Shown here piece after piece: positions 21,325 through 31,263 of a stretch of 64,000 bases of DNA (its first letter is position 1; each line of letters opens with the position of its first letter). The stretch lies in assembly GCA_027382625.1 (NCBI GenBank), contig JAJKFJ010022465.1, positions 115,128-179,127 on the forward strand, read 5' to 3'. A program made the position numbers and the translations under genes. Under the pieces are notes generated by a model that had not been told where the DNA came from, ran no database searches, and saw only the letters and a list, made by a program, of their open reading frames with translations. The DNA is from Tetmemena sp. SeJ-2015 (taxonomy: Eukaryota; Ciliophora; Spirotrichea; Sporadotrichida; Oxytrichidae).

Positions 21325-21570
21325 ATGGGAATCAATGAACCGGATCTCACAAAGAACTCTGACTCACTCAGCTAGTATAGAATATGTGCAGAACCAAGTG
21401 AAAATTCAATGAATTCATCAGGATCACAAAAATACAAAGCCACGCATCAGAGGATGGAATAAAAACTTAAAAGTACTTTAAGATCAAGCTCAATATAGAA
21501 GAAATCGCGAACTCTCAAAAATCTCATCAAGTTTTGTAGGTGCCTTTCATTATTGTAGAAACCCATTTGA
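21325..21570 (+). CDS. Small basic Ser-rich protein
   Basis: Eighty-one codons from ATG 21325 to TGA 21568-21570 in good coding composition: MGINEPDLTKNSDSLSQYRI at the start (Gly2 could be myristoylated), then a Ser/Lys-rich basic tail (KSRTLKNLIKFC). TAG and TAA fall on Gln. It is alone on the plus strand between minus-strand mobile-element fragments, and may be a first exon or MDS only. Not recognised. Confidence 0.45.
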
Positions 21571-21940
21571 AATGAAAATTTCATGAAAATCTAATTAAAT
21601 ATACTATTTAATTTGGGAGAGTTAATTCTTCAAAATATTAATTACCTAATACGGCTTAATTATTCTCAGATCAGATTTTGGTTGTACCTTTAGGTCTTTA
21701 TCACAAATAATATAAACCTCTGATACTTAATATGCTATAATATAGCACAAATTAGAAAAGCTTAATATCAGCTATGTAATATAAATAAGAGCGATCTCGA
21801 GCTAAAGCTCAATATTATATAATTATTACCAATGCTTAAAACCCAAAAACCTCTGATTTTATATTCAGTGTAGCTATAGTAATTATAAGAGTGCTTGTAT
21901 TTATATATTTTTAGGTCTTATGCATAAATGGCTTACATCA
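21571..21940. other. Spacer
   Basis: AT-rich DNA, including a TAATATG-rich stretch at 21700-21800; no gene seen. Confidence 0.4.
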
Positions 21941-22545
21941 TCATAGAAATGCATCACACTTAACCCATGCTTATATAGCCTGCTCCCACTTCCTCATGCT
22001 GATCGTCCACATCTGTCTGATATCTGTCTCAGTCATTGCGATAATGATCTCTCCGACTCTTTTCACCAGTTGCTGCCTATAAGCTCAACTCAGATGCATC
22101 TTACTTGTTCTGGATCTGCTGACTCTAGAGCTGCTTCTTAATCATATGAGAAGAGAGACTCGACTGGATTGAGCCAGGGCGAATACTCCGCATTGAAGAG
22201 AAGCACTGCCTTGAACTTCCTGACAGTCTCCATCTTCTCCGAGTACTTATGGATCATTACATTGTCCATGAGGATCACGATCTTCTTGCTGTTCATCTCT
22301 CTGTCAGTGCGCACATAGCGCAGCGTCTGATATATGAAATTCTCGAAGAGCACTGAGTTGAAGGCTCCCTCAATGATCTGACTGCTGATTACTCTATCCT
22401 GGCTGATGGCTGCGATGAAGCTGAGGGAGAAATGTTGCTACTTGAGCTCAGACTTCTTGATCGCAAGCTCTCTTGTGAGCTAGACATAAAATCCCATTAG
22501 TGAATTGGATCGTGGGTTGTAGAAATAAGATTTATCTTAATTAAA
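21941..22545 (-). pseudogene. DDE (IS630/Tc1-type) transposase, C-terminal half, frame-broken
   Basis: The minus strand encodes the last two catalytic blocks of a Tc1/mariner-IS630 family transposase. The second Asp is in KIVILMDNVMIHKY and the third acidic residue in EYSPWLNPVESLF. A helical C-terminus follows (EIIIAMTETDIRQMW..KWEQAI) to TGA 21941-21943. At least two frameshifts separate the SLFSY block from the C-terminus, and the frame is closed by TGA upstream near 22560, so the first catalytic Asp is missing. TBE elements of oxytrichids carry this family of transposase, but no C4A4 telomere-like termini are visible here. Confidence 0.8.
22502..22533 (+). repeat. Inverted repeat with 23564-23593
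   Basis: The sequence GTGAATTGGATCGTGGGTTG, continuing with TAGAAATAAG, reappears inverted with one mismatch at 23564-23593, 1.03 kb away. Here it lies inside the transposase frame. Confidence 0.75.
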
Positions 22546-23527
22546 AGGCTAAAAACATCATCTAGAAGAAAAGTGTAAGATTTTAAAGAAAAAGTGGGGT
22601 GAGATTATAATATTATTCAATCAATCAGGGTGGTAGTCATAGCTAATCAACAATTCTTGATTTCATAATTTTAAAACTTATATTTAATTTGAAATTTTTT
22701 ATAGATGTTATAATCTGACTATAATATTTGAATCAAATTATTAATGTTTATTTTTTATTAGTCTATAGTGAGCCTTCAAAGTTTCATATGCTCAAACCTT
22801 ATTTGCTTATAATTTATACTGGGTAATCATAATGCAAAATTTTTTCCATTCTTTAAGTCCACTTTCATTCGTGAACTTGTATGACTTTTAAACAAATCGG
22901 AAAGTTTGGGTTTTTAAATAAGAATTCCCCTTATCGAGCATGTTTTGAAGTAGCGTGGCATGGTTCGAATTTTACTAGAGAGATTTTTTTTAATAAGTGC
23001 GAAAACGAGCTATTTCATTTTTTTTGTTTTAAGAAGGTGAATATTGAGTTTTTTTTTAGTATTTAAAAGTCATTCGGATTAAACATGGACATTGTGACAA
23101 TCGGAGGTAATTGAGAAAGGTTAAGGTTAATAATAAACAATGGGAGCTTCTTCGCACTGGAACAATTTTATAAATTGGATAATAGTAATGATTTTTTATA
23201 TATAAATCAGAAAGCTGCTATAAATCTCATTTTAATAAAGATGTTAATTGGAATTAAATACCTGAAATCTAATTGAGATAAATGAATTTAATTTTGATTC
23301 TCGCTACATTATTTTTCTTGATTAGTTTTGACTACTACCCTGAATGATAGAATATTAAATAGCAAAAGATTAGATTTTAATTAAATAATGACACCCCATT
23401 GGTTTATCACAGATCCCATATAGAGAAATCCAATTAAACATCAGATTTTTAATTTTATCTCTAAGCATTATATTAAACACCAATCAATATTCGTTTTAAT
23501 CTCTATTATCTCTAATCATTAAAGCCT
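22546..23527. other. AT-rich segment between the inverted repeats
   Basis: Mostly AT-rich. A minus-strand frame at 22792-23060 (HATLLQNMLDKGNSYLKTQ) has coding composition but no recognised domain; the plus strand of the same stretch is also open. No tRNA or other RNA is seen. Confidence 0.4.
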
Positions 23528-24265
23528 CAAATACATCTCTAATTAAGAATTAGGGTTTTAACTTATTTCTACAACCCCCGATCCAATTCACTTATTCGAT
23601 TTTACCTTCCAAGCCATTCATTCATGTTGCATTTCTCTTGCTAGATGCCAATGTACTTGAGCTCATCTACTTTCTCAGGCTCGATTATTGTCACTTCTTC
23701 TGTTTTCATGCTTACTGATGCTTCGCCCTCACTTCGATTATCTATAGCAGATCAGCAATGGAAATACTTCCATGCCTGAGGATGAGAGTTTGAGCGAGGA
23801 GTAATCCTCATTTGAGTTGCCTCATCCAGTCTCACATCATCCTCTCTCTCTCTCTCTCTCCTAATGTTTGAGTTGAGATTCAAGGATGCCATAGCTAATG
23901 AGAAAGGAGTGAGGCTCTATCTCGCCTAGGTCGGAGTGGACCTCGTTGAGTTTGCCTTTTACTGAGATCAGCCGGCTTGAGTAGTGAGCCTTTTTGACAA
24001 AATAAAATCTTTTTTTTCGCGACTACCAAATTCCTGGATCTGAAAAAAGCTTTGCTTCAAGTTAGATGTCTCTGAAATCTGGGGTTTTAGTTTTGCCGAT
24101 GCTGAAAGGAGTGGAGTTTTTCCCTCTATAGGTATCAAGGTGCAACCTTACTTTGAAAAGCTCTGTGATGAGAGTCTTTAGGCAAGTTGATTTGATTTTC
24201 GACTTAGCTCTATGGATGCTAAGAAGTCTCGGGGCCCTAGATTATTGCTTCCCTGAGGTTGCTTT
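23528..24265 (-). pseudogene. Decayed ORF with frameshift and in-frame TGA
   Basis: Minus-strand frames of strong coding character. The upstream part (KTLITELFKVRLHLDTYRG; KTKTPDFRDIQLEAKLFSD; FVKKAHYSSRLISVKGKLNE) runs to a GAGAGAG tract near 23860, where the frame moves. The downstream part is acidic (KTEEVTIIEPEKVDELKY) and has one TGA inside HPQAWKYFHC(TGA)SAIDNRSEG. It ends at TGA 23527-23529. The end overlaps the inverted repeat shared with the transposase. Probably a decayed accessory gene of a germline mobile element. Confidence 0.5.
23564..23593 (-). repeat. Inverted repeat with 22502-22533
   Basis: The second, inverted copy of the 30-bp sequence at 22502, differing by one base in the run of Cs. 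Confidence 0.75.
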
Positions 24266-24519
24266 TTCCTCCTTTCCCCCTTTTATAAAAAATAAATTTT
24301 TAGAGCATTTTTCAATACTGAGGCTCTGATGCAAAGATGAAGGAGGCCCCTTTAATCTATGATATAGTTAAGAAGGAAATTTTTAAAATTAAAAGTTATG
24401 GTTGAGAATTTAATAAAAAAGAGAAAAAAAAATTTTAAAAATTTAAAATTTTTAATTAAATAGGGCATTTTAATTTTCAGATTTAAAATAATTAAACCAA
24501 CCTTATTAACAAATTTAAA

Positions 24520-24800
24520 AACTTTTTATCCTTGCAATTTTTGTGAGGGATCGCTCAGTTCAGATTTATAAAAGGGCAAATTTTTGGGGGAAGAGGGAGA
24601 TTAAGATGAAGAGGAATGGCCACATATCTCGATGCTGAGAGGTGGTTACAAAGATGATTAAAAAAGAAACTCATTATTTTTGGGAAAATTTAAAGCTTAG
24701 AACAAGTAAAAAAAAAATAGGGGGGAATTTTAGATTTCCCGACACAAAAGTTGAAATTCCATTTTTTTTTTTCGATTTTAATTAAAAATTCCTACTATAA
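24520..24800 (+). repeat. Dispersed repeat, copy B
   Basis: About 280 bp homologous to 18790-19078 but degraded, with many single-base insertions and deletions in homopolymers. It shares GGATCGCTCAGTTCAGA and ATATCTCGATGCTGAGAGG. Confidence 0.85.
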
Positions 24801-24832
24801 TTAAGGTAGTGATTAAAAATTCTTTGATAGAC

Positions 24833-25618
24833 TCAATTTTAAAAAAATTTCGAAAAGACTTACCCTTATATTTCATCTTACTTTACTTAAAGCTGCTAAT
24901 TAAGCGTTTTAGCCTTCTTTCTGCTCTAGTTGCTCCTCGTTTTTTTCTCTCTAAGGTTGAAAAAGAGCAGCTTGATCTAAGCTCCATTGCTTGGCTGGCA
25001 AGTAATCAGAACGAAAGTTGCTTCCATCTACTGAAATGATAAGGCGCCTTCAAGGAAAAATTGAGAGAGCAACCTCGAGACCCAAAGCCTTTTTCTCATT
25101 GAAAAGGGGGGGGGCTCTCTTTTTACTTAGGATTGGTTTTTGAGAGTTCTGAACTTTTGATTGAAGGTCTCTTTCAAAAAATCCTGTTTAGCTATGTGAA
25201 GGGTGGCAAAATTTCAAAGTGGAAAACTTGCGATTTTTTCCTTGAGACTTAGTAGCGCACATCTAAACTTGGTAAGAATGAGCCTATATATTCCCATCCT
25301 ATTAAAAGCTAAGCTGGTAGCCTCAAGGAAAATGGGATCTTTCCTTCGATTCTTAAACCTTGTCTTGTAAGGTCTTGTCTTCCCAATCAAAAGATCGGCC
25401 ACCTTCTGCCTATGCTTGGCACTGCTCTAAAGATATGCTATCAACTCAAGCTCAGTTTCTGTGTAATAGTCTTTGGCTGTAGTTTGAAAGCTTTATGCCC
25501 TTCAATGATCTTAGTTTCTTTCTCTAACACCTTCGTCTTTCTTCTATTTTAAATAACTTTCAGCTTCAACAAATTGTACTCTTTAGTTGATTTTGCTGAT
25601 AGTGGAGTTTAGTTTCAT
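24833..25618 (-). CDS. Germline ORF with two in-frame TGA codons
   Basis: One minus-strand frame of about 260 codons from ATG 25618 (MKLNSTISKINQRVQFVEAE) to TGA 24833-24835. It is interrupted by only two TGA codons, RNQDH(TGA)RAQSF and IASFPL(TGA)NFATLH, with coherent basic protein on both sides (KVADLLIGKTRPYKTRFKNR; KETFNQKFRTLKNQSQVKRE). Both sites could be Trp codons changed from TGG to TGA. No domain recognised. It is near decayed transposon pieces, so an old mobile-element gene is likeliest. Confidence 0.45.
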
Positions 25619-25683
25619 GATTTCAATGCTAGAAGTACTCTTATAATCCGAAGCACAGCTAATCATCTGTGCTCAGGCTCTTC

Positions 25684-25950
25684 AAATCCACTAACTCTTG
25701 AGATGATTCTCAACTCGTTCAAGAGGTAGACGTAGTATAGGGTAATTTGGCAGTTGAGCCACATGAGGTGGGACCTCCCTATTATCAAGGATATTTTCAG
25801 TAAAATAAGTAAGCTTCTCAGCTTTAGGATTGAGAGGGAAGTTCTTCCCTAGCACAACTTTAGTCCATCTCATACTTGACTTCTCTTGTGATTTGATGTT
25901 GCTTGGCTTTATTGTTTGCTGATTTATTAGATTTAGTAATGTATGAATAA
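25684..25950 (-). CDS. Short ORF, unassigned
   Basis: Minus-strand frame of about 85 codons: KSQEKSSMRWTKVVLGKN, then FPLNPKAEKLTYFTEN, then LPNYPILRLPLERVENHLKS, ending at TGA 25684. Good composition, one possible ATG at 25873. No family recognised. It lies immediately upstream of the TGA-containing ORF on the same strand and may be part of the same decayed gene. Confidence 0.4.
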
Positions 25951-25982
25951 ATATTGAGCAAGAGCTAACTATTCAGTTATAA

Positions 25983-26644
25983 ATGGATGCCTCCTCTGAT
26001 GAGGGTGGATCTTTCTTTGAAGCTTTAACGCTTTCAATTTTGGAATTTTAAAACTTGTTCCTCCGATTTCAAATAGAAATTTTAAAGGCGGGTAGTCGTA
26101 ATTATTTAATATCAATGCAAGGAAGAGTTCCTTACAAATTTAAATTTCAGCTTCTTCATATTCGAGCACCCAATTTCAAGCCCTTCATCATTTAGCACTC
26201 CTTCAAAGAAGAGAGGACCAAAGCCTTATATTCTAGCTTCTTTCATTTAGAAGAAACTTGAGGATTTGAGTATACACTGCTGGACGTACATTGCTATCAG
26301 CGATTCAAATCTAGATAAGTACTTAAAAGATAAGAACATGAGCTTCAAGGGAGTTGCCTTTCAGTATTTGACTCAATCTTCAAGCAAGACTTCTCCTTCA
26401 AAATAAAGTGATTATTGATGAAACTAAGCCTATCCGCAAATTTTCGATTAGGCACTTCATGTATTCACCTGCTTGGGCCGCAAGAATTAAGAGTTTGATA
26501 TAGAGTACTATGCCTATTCAGCTATTTCACAGACTCCTCCAACATTAGGTGTTGAAACAGTCTTATCCTATATGCTTTATAAGAGAAATAAACACTCAAA
26601 TAATTATTAACAGAACGATTATAACTTATTTAAAATTCACTTGA
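25983..26644 (+). pseudogene. Frame-shifted ORF, unassigned
   Basis: Plus-strand coding signal in three successive frames. The first is MDASSDEGGSFFEALTLSI, the second KRGPKPYILASFIQKKLEDL followed by DKYLKDKNMSFKGVAFQYL, and the third IIDETKPIRKFSIRHFMYSP then AWAARIKSLIQ. It ends at TGA 26642-26644, just before the TBC gene starts at 26670. The frame changes could be unplaced small IESs or mutations. No family recognised. Confidence 0.45.
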
Positions 26645-26669
26645 ATTATGATTGCAAATAATCTGATTT

Positions 26670-29600
26670 ATGAAAGATCTAAAAATTTTTGCTTCAAAGA
26701 ATAAGGAAAGTTAAGAATTTTTAAAAGGAGAAAATAAATTCTTGCCCTCCAATTTGTAGATATAAAAGCAGTTTTTTACCTCAGATGACATAAAATCTAA
26801 GTTGATTGCTGCAATCCAGTTAGTGGAGTCTATCGATGAGAAGATTAAGCAAAATCCAGCTCAATACGATGCAAAGCAAGCAGCTCTCATGGCCTACGAC
26901 GAGAGAGAAAGACAAATCATTGAGGCAGGCTCACTCGTCAGAGGAGGCAACTTCCAATTATGGGATCCCAAATTTGGAATCATTAAGTAAGTTCAGCAGA
27001 TTATGAACAACATCACTTCATCTTATTCTTAGAGAGATAGTGCTTCTCTTTCTTCTATTGATCTTTTAATAATTGATTCTAACAATTTCTGTTAGTATTT
27101 TTGAGAACAAGGCGTATGAAGACCCAGAAGGACTACTAAAACTATCGAATAAGCAAATGAGGAATTTCAAGCAGTGGGTGAGACCCATGGAGGTAATATC
27201 GAGAGACTTGTTCATCAGAGGGAGGCCAGACGTTGCCACTAACATCACAGGCTATGAGGTGATGCAGAGGAAGATAGGAGATCTGACCTAAGTCTCCTCT
27301 CCTCACTTAGCAGTTGCTGCTCACTAGCGAACTGAAAATGAAAGTAACCCAAGGGGAGACTAGTCTCTATTGTCTCAATTTAACCCTCAAGACCAGATTC
27401 ATTATCCAAATCTACAAATCCTACCTGGAAAAGTACGTTGTTTAAACTATTTCATAACGGATATATTTGACGTGCCACATCTATTTTGATCGGAGGGCAG
27501 GGATCCACGTTAAGCGAGGTCTATTAGATAAACGTCAACTAAACTTTGCCCTCAGAGGTCCCCACTGATAATCAGAACGACTGGAACACCCGAGGACGAA
27601 AATGACGTTGGAATCCAATCTGTGCCTTAACTCCAAACAATAGGGCTAAGCTCGTTGGATTATAAAATCCACTCCCCTTTTGACATTCATCGGAGATGAA
27701 AGAGGACCAACTTATTTGTTTCTTGTTACAAGGCCGAACTTAAAAATGCCGGAGGGTTACGAGGGAAGAAGAGTTTTCATAGGAAAAGGGACCACATTCT
27801 TCAAGAGAGAAGAAAGACCAATTTTTGCCCACAAATAATATACCATACCCACTATAACCACATTGGCACTGAATAACTAGCTGCAGACTCACCTATTGAA
27901 GAACTTCTGATATGAGCCTTCTTAATACTCAGACTATAATAGTGAACTTCTACAAAGCTTCAAACATCAAGTCTAGGCTAAAATAGCAGCTTTCCATCTG
28001 GGCTCAACAAACAAAAGAACTTGAGGCAGGATCGTAATTATATAGTCATTATTGTCATACCCGCAGCAAGGGGAGAGAAGTATTGGCTACAAGCGGCCAC
28101 GTGGACTCCAGCCTTCAAAAGTAGTCTAAATCGTACATAATTATCCGGGGCCACTCTGGCCTCATCGAGCAACGAAGAGCTGCAGTATTTAATTTCAACG
28201 TGTGGAATACGTTTCCCATGCAGTCGAGTTTTTCGCTGCAGATAGATCCATGCAGTCGAGTATTCATGGCCATATGCTCAGTAACCACTAGCATGACAGC
28301 ATTCCTTCAACAATGAAGAACTAATTTTCCAACTAAAATATGGGGTTTGCCGCCGCAGAAAGCGATATAATGAGCACATCATAAAGGAATTAATCTCTAA
28401 GGGGTGGCGACTACTTTGACAATCAAAGAGACAGAGGAGATAGCAACATGTTTTCTTTTCACCAACTTAACAACGAAACCCATGGGTAAGGATCTGCTAG
28501 CGATATGTTATCCGAATATAACACAGCTGGGATGGCATCGAGAATGCAAAATTAGCAGTCATAAGGCATGGTTATCCTCAATCAAAAATATGAGAGAGCA
28601 CGAGATGTGAAGTATGAATCAGTTAAAGGTAGATCCTCTTCCATGTTGGACGAGGAACAAAAGGAGCTGACAGGAATTTTCGGAGGTCACATGCTTGATC
28701 AAAATGTTGATTATGAAGATCATAAAAGAAGGTCATCTTGTGGTGTGGCAACTGAAAATGCTAGAAAGACGAGTAGCAGCAATTTAATACGCAATATTTT
28801 TAACTTCTTTATCGCCTTAATTAAAGATTAAGGTTGCTACTCCTGTTTTCTTATAGAAGAGTACAGATAATATAAGGAAAAGTGAGGCTCAATTTCCACC
28901 TACTAATATTTAGAACTACGAGTTGTTGGACCCTTCAAAGCAAAAGTCTCCAGTTTAATATTAAGAATTTAGGAAGTAGAATTTTTCTGGTGAAAAAAAT
29001 TCTGAGATAGAGATTTTGAAAAATGCTAACGCGAGTTTTTTAAGTGATCCTGTAGTAAATAATAGTAACGAAAAGAATCAAATGAACTTATAGATTCAAA
29101 CTAATACGAAGCAGCTATAACATTCGGATAAAAAACAGCCGCCTTAATCAGTACCTATGGAGAATAAAAGAGATACTAGTCAAAATTAAGCTTAAATTTT
29201 GAATGACCTGGAGTCTGAAACTTTATGTTTTTATTAACTTTATGTTTTTATTAACTGCCTAAACCTAATCTAACCATTAGCAGTCATTGAAAAAAGTATA
29301 CTCGACCAGCAATTTGGAAATCAGCAGAGGGAATATTTCAATTGCTCAAACTTCTGTACTTCACCGTTAGGATTCTCAAGGAAGTTTCTTCAGCAGAATA
29401 AAGAACTACTTTGGAACCAAGCCCTAGAGTCAAATCATCGATCTTAGAAATCCTGATGTTGAGTACAGGTGTAAGTGCGGATAATCAGGAAAGACTTACG
29501 CTTGCAAGAGAGCAATTAAATGGCTTCAATATGCTTAGAACTATTCAGAACTTGAATATGAGAAAAATCGTCAGCTCTATCTCGGCCTAATAAAGTTTAA

Positions 29601-30968
29601 TACAGCTTCAGGCAGTGAATCTCAGATAGAAAGAGATATTCCGAGAACTTTTCCCAATTCGGATCCTTATATGTCAACCCCAGAAGGTTAGAAAAAGCTT
29701 TCAAACGTGCTCAATGCTTTTTCTAAGTACTTTAACTCTATCGGATATGTTCAAGGAATGAATTTCATAGTAGGAGCCTTATTGATGCACTGCTCTGAGG
29801 ATATTGCTTTTTGGCTCTTTGTTTCGTTGATCGAGGATTATGAAATGAGAGATATATATCAGCCTAAGTTGCCAGGTCTCTATAAGCACAGTTAAGTACT
29901 TTAGCTCCTTTAGATGGAGCATCTATAGAATCTATACTATCATTTTTCAAACTAAAACATATTGATTGAGATGTATGCGAGTGACTGGATTTTCGCACTC
30001 TTCTCAAATATTATCCCTATTACAGAGTACCATCACTTCTTGGACCATTTTTTCGTGAGTGGCTGGACCTTCTTTTACAAGTTTTCCCTCACTTTCTTGA
30101 AGTGTCATTCTTAGGAGCTATTGAATATGAATGACTTGAGTGAGATTCTGAATATGATCAAATTAAAGAGCGTTAAAAGGGAGACCTAGATTTAGGATTT
30201 TAAGTCCCCTCGTATAAGGTTTGACGAGAGTGGTTAAATTTCTGAGTTAGAGAGCATGAAGCGATACTCAGATACCTCTTCTATATCTCCTACAAGGCAA
30301 CAAAATGGATCAGTGACGAGGCAAGGAGGAGGTGGAGGTCTATTCAGTAGGATGTTTGGAAGAGAGTAACCCATCAACTCAGAGTCTTTCAAAGATGATG
30401 CTGTCTGGGAAAAAATTATCACTCTTAGTTAAATTAATTGAGAATGCATTTCTATAATCTTAGTAGCAAAGAATGGGAGAGAGAATTCAACGAGCAATTT
30501 GTGAATCAACTGTTAGCAAGCTTTGATCCTTAGAAGCTTGTGTTCAATTCAAGTTTTCCTGGTACTCCCAAAGATGTGTCTGTGGCTTACTCTCCAGAAA
30601 AAGTTGCTCCTCTCAGAGCAGAAATAATTGTTCCTCTAGATAATTCTCCCATTAATGAAAGGAGAAGCTTTGATAGAAGACCACCACTAGATGCTTCTAG
30701 AAAAGTTTCCAGCAATACCTTTGCAAGAAAAGACTAATAAAAGCTCTAAATTATCTTAAATGATGGTAAACTAAAATCATTACATCTTCCTTAGAGTAAA
30801 TGTCTGAATTATTTTATTAGAAATCCTCGATAGTAAAACATTGGTATGATTGAAGCAAATACAAGCACCAGATAAATAGTCTAACAAACGGTTTAATCTA
30901 GAGGCTCCTAGCAGAGAGATTCGAGGAAAAGCTTGCAGCCCCAGCATCAAAATAAGAGATTTGCTCCT
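26670..30968 (+). CDS. TBC-domain (Rab GTPase-activating) protein, IES-rich
   Basis: From ATG 26670 (MKDLKIFASKNKESQEFLKG) the frame can be followed to TGA 30966-30968 by removing one GTAAGT intron (26987-27093 region) and at least twelve IESs with pointers of 3-14 bp. The C-terminal third is a TBC domain: IERDIPRTFP carries the arginine finger and SIGYVQGMNF the glutamine finger, followed by AFWLFVSLIEDYEMRDIYQP and the helix bundle to about 30230. The tail is Ser/Gln-rich. The N-terminal 500 residues are not recognised. The role is stimulation of GTP hydrolysis by a Rab in membrane traffic. Total about 1,150 residues. Confidence 0.85.
27283..27316 (+). other. IES in TBC gene, pointer CTG
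   Basis: Removing 34 bp between CTG copies gives QRKIGDLLTSELKMKVTQG. Confidence 0.7.
27466..27484 (+). other. IES in TBC gene, pointer TTTGA
   Basis: A 19-bp insert. Removal gives RIYLIGGQGSTLSEV. Confidence 0.65.
27516..27554 (+). other. IES in TBC gene, pointer GAGGTC
   Basis: GAGGTC at 27516 and 27555. The 39-bp removal keeps the frame and gives STLSEVPTDNQNDWNTRG. Confidence 0.75.
27595..27603 (+). other. 9-bp micro-IES in TBC gene, pointer GACG
   Basis: GACG at 27595 and 27604. The nine bases carry an in-frame TGA together with the next IES border. Confidence 0.55.
27606..27652 (+). other. IES in TBC gene, pointer CGTTGGA
   Basis: CGTTGGA at 27606 and 27653. Removing 47 bp gives RGRWIIKSTPLLTFIGDERG. 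Confidence 0.85.
27901..27943 (+). other. IES in TBC gene, pointer GAACTTCT
   Basis: GAACTTCT at 27901 and 27944. Removing 43 bp gives LLKNFYKASNIKSRLKQQ. Confidence 0.9.
28045..28053 (+). other. 9-bp micro-IES in TBC gene, pointer GTCAT
   Basis: GTCAT at 28045 and 28054. In-frame removal gives QLYSHTRSKGREV. Confidence 0.5.
28095..28148 (+). other. IES in TBC gene, pointer GGCCAC
   Basis: GGCCAC at 28095 and 28149. The 54-bp insert has no TGA, so only the repeat betrays it. Removal gives LATSGHSGLIEQRR. Confidence 0.75.
28216..28247 (+). other. IES in TBC gene, 14-bp pointer
   Basis: CCATGCAGTCGAGT occurs at 28216 and 28248. Removing 32 bp gives NTFPMQSSIHGHMLSN, the only join that keeps both flanking frames. 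Confidence 0.92.
28771..28858 (+). other. IES in TBC gene, pointer GAGTA
   Basis: GAGTA at 28771 and 28859. Removing 88 bp gives ENARKTSTDNIRKSEAQ. Confidence 0.8.
29220..29253 (+). other. Tandemly duplicated IES in TBC gene, pointer ACT
   Basis: Two identical 17-bp units (ACTTTATGTTTTTATTA) in a row, followed by a third ACT. Removing 34 bp gives ESETAQTQSNHQQSLKK. Confidence 0.8.
30424..30458 (+). other. IES in TBC gene, pointer CTTAGT
   Basis: CTTAGT at 30424 and 30459. Removing 35 bp, which contain a TGA, gives IITLSSKEWEREFNEQF. Confidence 0.9.
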
Positions 30969-31263
30969 TGAATAGTATTTTAAATTAGTTTAAGTTAATT
31001 GAGGTAATAAGTTAACAGACAAAATATATCTTACTTTAAAAGAGCACCTCTAACTATTAAAAATTAATTGGTTATACATCATCATCATTATCATCATTAT
31101 CACATCTTCATCAAAACTTTATCAAACTTTTACCTATTATCTGCGCCCTTAAGATATTTCCCTTTTGTTTTTGTCTTAAAATCTTCCTGTTTTTTAAGAA
31201 GAGCAAAAAGATTAAGGATAATGTCAAATTGCAGACCTTGGTAGTAGTTTGATCACTAATCTC

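Noticed and set aside
22960..23000. tRNA-like B-box (GGTTCGAAT)
   Set aside because: No matching A-box, acceptor stem or anticodon arm can be folded around it.
27283..27572. Very short introns of 18-19 nt in the TBC gene (GT..AG patterns near 27292 and 27558)
   Set aside because: They would restore the frame, but direct-repeat pointers at the same places explain the joins equally well or better, and other introns in the window are at least 28 nt.
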